Shown here in pieces: positions 56,851 to 64,000 of a stretch of 64,000 nucleotides of DNA. The stretch covers positions 2,170,001 to 2,234,000 of the forward strand of contig OZ024841.1 of NCBI GenBank assembly GCA_964017145.1. Direction: 5' to 3'. Position 1 is the stretch's first letter; each line of letters begins with the position of its first letter. The translations under genes were made by a program, and so were the position numbers. The stretch comes from Agrocybe praecox. Its lineage: Eukaryota > Basidiomycota > Agaricomycetes > Agaricales > Agrocybaceae. The notes beneath the pieces were generated by a model. The model saw nothing but the letters and a program-made list of their open reading frames with translations. It was not told the DNA's origin and ran no database searches.

Positions 56851-59667
56851 ATGGGTGTAGCTGGTCTCTGGGATGTAAGTGTGGTGTCTACGTTTTCTGT
56901 GGCTGTTCCCGTAGTGAGCTTTCATTTAGATCCTCAAACCTGCTGCCAAAACGCGCTCTCTCACCGACATTGCTATCAAAGAAGGCTTTGAAACGAACCC
57001 AGACGGCAAACGTGGATACCGTCTCGGCATCGATGCAAGCATTTGGTTTTTTCACGCGGAATATGGGCGAGAAGGGGAAAACCCCGTTCTTCGAACTCTT
57101 TTCTTCCGTTGTGCCACTTTGATGCACACTACATTCTTGCCACTCTTTGTTTTTGATGGACCCAAACGCCCGGATGTGAAGAGAGGAAAGAAAATAAACC
57201 GAACAGGCCACAAGCTTATTCCAGGCATGAAACAAATAGTCGAAGCTTTTGGATTTGAGTGGAGAATGGTACGGTCCTTTCATTCTTTACAGCTAACTAT
57301 GTACTAATACCTCTGATGTTCATAAGGCCCCAGGAGAAGCTGAGGCCGAATTAGCTTACCTTAATCGAATAGGAGTCATCGATGGAATCCTTTCAGATGA
57401 CGTTGATAATTTCCTGTTTGGCGCCATTACGGTCATTAGAAAGTAGGTGAAACTGTACCAGCTGTACAAACAGGATATTTATGACCTTTTTTGTATATAG
57501 TTCAAGCAACACGCTTTCTGGAAATCGCTCGAATCCTGTCCTCAATTCGGCAGGGAAAGATGATAAAAATCATACCCGTGTATTCCGGCTGGAAGATATT
57601 ACAGCTAACCCTGAAGTACGATTAACCCGTGGTGGGATGATACTGATTGGCCTAATGAGTGGGGGGGATTACCATCAAGCTGGACTAACACGTTGCGGCC
57701 CAACTACTGCCCATGGACTCGCCAAATGCGGGTTTGGTGATAGTCTGTATGACGCTGCCCATAATCTCGACCGCAACGAGCTTTCCGAATTCTTAGTCTC
57801 GTGGCGGAATGAGATTCGCCAGGAGTTGCGCACAAATTCTAGAAAGGAAATAGGCCGCAAACAGGTGGCCCTGGCAAACTCAATTCCAGAAGATTTCCCA
57901 GATATTGATATCTTGTTATCCTATGTTAATCCTATTACTTCTGAAACAATGGGAAGAGAGAACAATAACGCAAAGGTCACTTGGTCCAAGGAACCCGATT
58001 TAGCGAAACTAGCAGCGACTTGCGAATTTTACTTCGAGTGGGGCTACAAGGAAGCCATCATCAAACGATTCCGAACTATTCTGTGGCATTCTATCGTGTT
58101 GCGAATTTTGCGTAGAGCTGTTTTGGACAACGATGCAAAATTTCAAAGACATCATATTCCTACTACACCGAGCAAAAAAGGCAAAGCAAAGGATATTGGG
58201 ACTCCATCGAAGATGATAGCAGCACATTTTTCCTCTCTTGCTCTTGCAACTCCTACCAAAGTATACATATCCGGCTCAGAATCGGAAGACGATGAGGAAG
58301 GAGACCGGCTTATCATCAAGATTCACTCAACGAGAACTCACACGTCCACAGATGGCTTACTTGAGTATCGCCTGGAGATAAGACCAAAGCAACTGGTTAG
58401 GTTGACAGAATCTGGAATCAAGGGAACACGCGTCCCAGATGGTCCTGACGAGTGGGCATCGGAAGGTGAAGACGACGAGGAAAGCGGAACCAAGAAGCGT
58501 GGTCCAGTCGACCCAGAAACACATTTGCGCTTGTGGATGCCTGCTTGCATGGTGAAAATTGTCGAGCCAGGGCTTGTTAGAGATTTTGAAGAATTGCAAG
58601 AGAAGAAAAATCAGAAGAAATCCAAAAAAGGAACCCGATCCACCGACCTTGCAACCGAGAAACCAACAAGGAAAACGAAGAAGGCGACTAAGACTGTCAT
58701 TGAGGACGATGTTTTCTCTTCTCTTGAGAATAAAGTTGCGTCACAAAGTCGTAAGGCGGGCAAGGGCAAGGGAAAGGCTGTTCTTTTGTCTGATGACGAT
58801 GACGAGTATAATTTGTTTGAACCCAATTCTCCACAAATCGAAAAAAAGAAAGAAATCATTCAAGGAACAGCTCTTCCTAATACTTCTGTCATCCAGAAGC
58901 CAGTGCTACCCAGAACAGGCGTCAGGGATTTGACCAAGAAGGGGAAACTAGCTGCTGGGACAGGACTTCACGACAACACTGTCAAGTCTTTTTTCCCTGT
59001 CGCCAAGGCCAGTACGTCGATCGCATCGAAATCGAAGGCGCAGTTAGCTTCCATATCGGAATCATCTAAAGGGAGGTCTGGATTAAAAGAACCCCTTGAG
59101 GTGATTGGCAAACCTCAACATCGAGTGCCGACAATATCGCAATTATCTTCTGGGCATGTATTACCGTCACTTACTTCCAAAACTTTGGATAGCTTGGAGG
59201 AAGAAAATTCATTTTGGGAAGAATATAACCCTATCATGTGGGCCATGAAAGCCGCAAATGTCGAAAAATCTTTGTCGCCCAAGTTAAAACGAAAGCAGCA
59301 TGGCAAGAGTTCTGCATCCGGTTCTGAATCGGATGCAGTCGAACGATTGAAGAAATCACCTAGGAAGAAGGTGGACCAGACATCTCCTCCACGAAGTCGA
59401 CGTCCTGTCTCACCATCGCCCACAAAGTCCAGGCGTGCAATGCCCCTCCAGAAAAAAATCGATGAAGTAATAGAGATAACATCGTCGTCAGACTCGGAGT
59501 CCGAGGATCCATTACCGGCAAGAAGCAAACCTCTCCCGCCTTTGTTAGCTGCTCGAGGCAAAGTTGCATTATTGGCAAAGGGAAACTCACAGTCTTCGAA
59601 TTTGGATACGTCCAATGCACGGAGAACTCAAAAAACTTCAATATTAGATATAATCGATTTGACATGA
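56851..59667 (+). CDS. GEN1: GEN1/Yen1-type Holliday junction resolvase (XPG/Rad2 family)
   Basis: Structure-specific nuclease that cuts Holliday junctions symmetrically. The N-terminal block starts MGVAGLWD, joined to ILKPAAKTRSLTDIA, then YRLGIDASIWFFHAEYG and FVFDGPKRPDVKRGKK. The I block is APGEAEAELAYLNRIGVIDG followed by ILSDDVDNFLFGAITVIRN. The helix-turn-helix block is GGMILIGLMSGGDYHQAGLT. The Asp and Glu residues in these motifs form the two-metal site. A chromodomain-like region would follow, then a 350-residue basic, Ser-rich tail with TVKSFFPVAKA, a possible PIP-like motif. The Tyr/Pro-rich GEN1 order with GGDYHQAGL distinguishes it from FEN1, EXO1 and XPG. Three introns at the 5' end, then one long final exon. 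Confidence 0.92.
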
Positions 59668-59831
59668 TATATATGACGTCCCTCTTTTGTGTTATCATTT
59701 ACCAACATATGTTTTTATTTTATTCAGAATCACGTAATTGATACATACAATTCATTTATACAATGTTAGGACTTTGAAAGAAACGGCCTTTGAGACCACT
59801 CCATCGATATCGTACAGAAATCCACGTCAAA

Positions 59832-62800
59832 TTAAAATGAGGTAGTGAAGTCTCGCAATGCTTCTTGGGCCATCACCCCATCCACCGAATCTGCAAGTGT
59901 TTCGTCCTCCCGAGGCAATTGGTTTTTGAAACGTCGAATAGCTTCCAATCGGGCATACCAGTTTGTTTTGGTTTCTACACGCACAGTATCTCTTTGAGTT
60001 TCCGCGAAAACTGAAGCAAACCAGTCTGAAAGCAAACCAAGCTGGCGAACAAGAAGAGGCAGATTTTCTGCTGAAATGAGCTTGAAGTGGCCTATTGGAG
60101 CAAATTCGGCCATCCCTGGAGCCAGTTGCATAATGACCTTGAAATATTCAGTTTCGTGGATGTTGTTTGAGAAGGCGGCTATACGTCCTATCGAATGAGG
60201 TTCAATCACGATGTTGACGAACTGAAATTGGGTTTTCAGAGTGTCAAAAACGTATGGGGCGCCTGAATCATTCCAAACTATCCTGACGTAGTCATTTCCG
60301 ATATGACGCTTTTTGTAATTGCATTGAGTGTCGTTCTCAATGGTAGGCATCATAGTAGCAGTATGATATAAGATTTGACCAATATCATCCCACCAAGCAT
60401 ATGCATATTCCCCATCTTCGTCGGGATCTAATCCGCCTGCGTAGACATCGACTTGGCCTCGCAAATTGATAAGTCTCCCAATGCCTTCCAAGAACCGTGT
60501 ATAAGCGGGGGATCCATGCACATTGCGTAGAATTTCGCCTTCGTCGGTTTGGCCAGGTGCCACATACAGGATACCAACTTTGTGCGTATCGATAACAGGA
60601 ATCCTGTCAAGGGTGCCGAGAAATCGAGAGAGTAAAACAGAATCTGTCACGCGTTTAACGAATGGTTCGGTTACACCGTCAGGGAAAGGTGACAACTGGA
60701 GTATTAAAAAAGAAGGATCAATGGCAACTTGTTTCCGCCTCTGTGATGGTGCCGTTCCACTCCATACATAACCCGTGATGGGGTCGGGCTGGGATACCTC
60801 GCTGTTTGACAAATTCTGTGCATCTTCGATGAATTGCTTGGACATCTGTTGCGAATTCTGAATAATTGCATTTTTATCAAAACAAGATATTCGTACCTCA
60901 GAGGGTCCAGTATTAGACTGTTCATTGTCGATCGGTTGCGGATCATCTCTATCCATGATGAGGCCGGCAGGCATCGACAACAAGTCGGGAGTCACATCGC
61001 CTGGGCCAACCATAGGCACATTTTCAAGACGACAGACAAACTTGGAAAGTCCGGATGGCCTGCGCGATAACACTTCAACCCAGCCTGATCGTGCCAATGC
61101 TCGAACTGTAACAATGGAATTGCCGATAAACCATGTCTTTTCGTTCTCCGGAAAATCCGACGATTCCTTCGACGAATTTAATATTATATCACTGAAGACT
61201 GAATTCGTCGGGCGAGGGTCGGCGCTAGCATAAGTGTATCTGGCGAGCCAATCAAAGCAAACCTCGGTGGGTCCATCTACCTGTTCATTGCCTTCATTGG
61301 CAATTAGCAATTGACGGGTGATGTATCTAACATGCCGAGGGCGGTCAGGGAGTTTCACGGCTAAGAACCAGATATAGACGGCAGAGTAAGACAACACACG
61401 AACATGTTGGGAAAGTGCCCAAGACATGGTCATTGTAGGCGAGGTGTGCAGCTGGTTGTAATGTTGTAAGTACTGTAACGCAACGCCGAAAACCATCTTG
61501 TAATCGCTCTCAGTGAAGTTCGCATGTAGCGCGGAAAGAGATCCAGTAATTGAAAGGAAACCTAAGATATGGACAGCCATGTTTGGATTCGACATGATTT
61601 GCGATAATTTCTCCAAAATTCTTGACAAGCACTTTGTCATGGAGGGCTGCAATTCGAAGGCCGAAAGAGACAACGCGTGTAGGCAGCATTTAATAGTTGC
61701 AAGCTGACCATTCAAGCCAGCTTGGAACACCTCTACCAAAAGATGACGCTGTTTCAAGTCAAAGCATCTTCTGTAGCTGATCAGAACGGACAACGTCTGG
61801 TAAGCCAAACCATGGGCATCTCTGGGTTTAAATCCATGAGGCCATATTTCGATGCGAGAAGCAAGATCTCCGCTAAGAATTCCGGCACATAGAATCGAAA
61901 GCATCTTTGATATGGCGATGCGAGATTTGGGCCCACAGAATAGATGTTTGTTCGATAGTTGGACAGGAAGGTGGCAGAGAATGTAAGACAGGATCTCCCA
62001 GCTTGTTTCCTTTTCCAAAATTTCGTCGATAGTGATGAGATATTGTGATGTTGGTAGAACTAGACTGTGGTCGGGACCACTAGGGTCATAGGAGACTAGT
62101 ACTTCGCTTGGGGAATCTGGACCCGATACACTAAAAGGCAGTAGCTCGGGTATGCACCAAAAGGTTTCTAGATGTTTGCGAGGTGAAACGGGCGGAGGAG
62201 GAGCAGTTCGAGATCGGCTTCGGCTGGGCTCTGAGCGAGAGGCAATCGCGACGCCACGACCCCGCGACGCCTGCCGACCATTGCTTTCTTGTGGAAACCG
62301 AGGACGTGCTCTCCTAGTTTCCTGCGGTTCTGGTGGGGCATCTTCCACACCTGGATCCGCTGCCGATCGAGTTTCTGCACCTACTCGATTAATGAGTCCA
62401 GCCAGCGAAGTTACTAGACCATGGGGGTCAAAATCGTCACTGACATAATAAATACGGTGATCACGGTCAGCTCGCAAGCGAACTAGGAACTGCAGTGAAG
62501 CCAGTCTGGCGCGTGAGGATTTACTGTTTCGTACGATATATAGTAACATTTCGTATACACGTAGAGCGAGTAACAAGTTTTTGTGTTCCAGGGAAAATGG
62601 TGTAAACGTTAGTCGACTAAATATTTCGACTAGAGTGGACGCTGCCGAGAGGCTGCGCGAAATTGTATCAATTCCATGGCGGCGTGAGTTGGGTGATGCC
62701 TCTTCTTTTGCCTCGCTTTGAGGTTGAGGTTGCGTCGACTGTGATCGAGAAGGAGTGGCTCCGGTTGCAAGAGAAGATAGAATGGACATCACAGACGGCA

Positions 62801-64000
62801 TATCAGTATGGGTCCGTGATATTGTTGGTGAAGCGGTAGTAGTACTCGTTGCTGTTGCAGGAGAAGTAGGGGAGGTCTCGGTTGTTGGGAAATAAGACCT
62901 GTCGACAATATCCTCGATGTCATTGTGATCTGAGGCAGTCGAAACCAACAAGGCAAGCCATTCTGAGATTTCCGCAGAGCGTTCCTCGTCGTTCTCGTCA
63001 TGCTCAGAGCTCCTCATCACAATTTCTTCACCAAGCATTTTCCACATGATATCAGCATCGTCAACGACAGCACCCATACTATTGCCCAGCAGCCCAGCGC
63101 AGAATTTTCGAATAAGTTCTCCCAAGGGGCGACGATACGTTGTCATATCCTTTATGCTATTATAGACGGTTTGCAGCGATTCCATAACAGCCTTTCTTGT
63201 CAACGGGCGATCCATGCTTAACATCGTATCATTAGAAAGCAAATTTTCCCAGTTGACCAACCAGTCCGCCGACGTTGGTAATAGGTCGTTTTTGTCCATC
63301 ATTAAGGACGGCAAACGGGCTGTGTTGAGATCTGTGAGATGTTCCGCGAGATGGATCAATATATTGGAGAGGAAGAAATTGCGAGTCTGAGCGTGGTCTC
63401 TCGCCAACAAAGAAGAAATTGTTCGAAGGATAGGCGATGGTGCATCGTTTGGGTGGCTAATTGGAATGATGAATGGAGTTCCATCGGAGTTCCTTTTGAG
63501 GTGTATATATATCAATTAACATACCTACGAGATTTATACCGCAACTTACTTCAAGGGACGAACATAATCGGTCAACCTCAAGACTATAAGCCCTACAACC
63601 GTTGCTTCATCTTCGTCCATCAGACTGGTATTATCGTCGCGGAGATCCAGCTCTCGAAGAATATCATTGACGACACTTGCTGCTTCTTCCAATACTTCTT
63701 CCTTCCCTTCCTTTTCTTTGTCTGACCAAGCGCGTTTCTCGGCCTCAGATTTGAGAGCAGGATCATCGAACCGATAATTTATCCACGCAGTCACGCTGTT
63801 GGCCAATATCTTCCCCAATCTTGCTGCATCCCATCCATTTCCGTGCATGCCAATGGATATCGCAGAATAGTCGTCCTTGGGCCATGCTTTCTCCATCAAA
63901 TCATCTTGTAATTCCATGTGCCCCGGTGCACCAGAATGAGAGTATCCTATAGAAGTTTCCCTCGAAATGTAGGCACGGGCAAGGCGTGCTGATAGAGCCC
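59832..64000 (-). CDS. TSC2: Tuberin (Tsc2), RapGAP-domain protein, 5' end beyond the window
   Basis: GTPase-activating protein for Rheb that, with Tsc1, restrains TORC1. The window holds the C-terminal two thirds; the frame is still open at 64000. A small intron lies near 63500-63550, joining RPLK to the 1227-codon exon. Helical-repeat sequence continues to about 61000. The RapGAP domain lies near the C terminus: VGILYVAPGQTDEGEILRNV, SPAYTRFLEGIGRLINLRGQ, VDVYAGGLDPDEDGEYAYAW, ILYHTATMMPT, KKRHIGNDYVRIVWNDSGAP and FQFVNIVIEPHSIG. The Asn in HIGNDYV is the catalytic asparagine thumb of the family. The gene stops at TAA 59832-59834, convergent with GEN1 (164 bp). Confidence 0.9.

Overview
The window looks like nuclear DNA of a mushroom-forming basidiomycete (Agaricomycete type). 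Genes are packed on both strands, nearly all are split by introns of about 50-60 nt with GT..AG ends, and conserved proteins (Set2, Apc1, Tsc2, Utp7, eIF5A, IMP dehydrogenase, DAHP synthase, myosin light chain) have fungal sequence character. The two end genes (RPA49 on the left, TSC2 on the right) run off the window. I saw no rRNA, tRNA, transposon or CRISPR array. All gene models were built by hand from splice signals and family conservation, so exon borders are inferences unless stated.

Layout. 1-7.4 kb: RPA49 (RNA polymerase I), the H3K36 methyltransferase SET2 and an unrecognised, basic, disordered protein. 7.7-19.2 kb: a DUF1365 membrane-type protein, a MOV10/SDE3-like RNA helicase, a SPRY protein, RPC11 (RNA polymerase III) and a second UPF1-like SF1 helicase with a mitochondrial-looking N terminus. 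19.2-24.5 kb: two long non-coding gaps around a RanBP2-type zinc-finger protein. 24.5-35.5 kb: APC1, eIF5A, a two-LIM protein and PIH1. 35.9-46.4 kb: DAHP synthase, RRP42, a TAF8-like TFIID subunit, an SRAP/HMCES DNA-protein crosslink protein, a myosin essential light chain and IMP dehydrogenase. 46.5-56.4 kb: a patchier stretch with a microbial-type poly(ADP-ribose) glycohydrolase, a SAM methyltransferase, a decayed methyltransferase copy, UTP7, and two head-to-head Cys-rich PARP-like genes. 56.9-64 kb: the GEN1/Yen1 Holliday-junction nuclease and the 3' part of TSC2.

Most genes are housekeeping with no operon logic, although ribosome production and RNA work recur (RPA49, RPC11, UTP7, RRP42, PIH1, eIF5A). 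The stretch I find most worth study is 46.5-56.4 kb. An ADP-ribose eraser-type enzyme lies within 10 kb of two ADP-ribosyltransferase-like paralogues that share one promoter region; one paralogue keeps the H-Y-E type residues and the other appears to have lost the first two. A methyltransferase and its pseudogene copy lie between them, with the unrelated rRNA-processing gene UTP7. Whether this is a functional unit or chance linkage cannot be decided from sequence alone. Very small exons (7, 12, 13 and 21 nt, and a first coding exon that is only the ATG) occur in four conserved genes and would break automated models.
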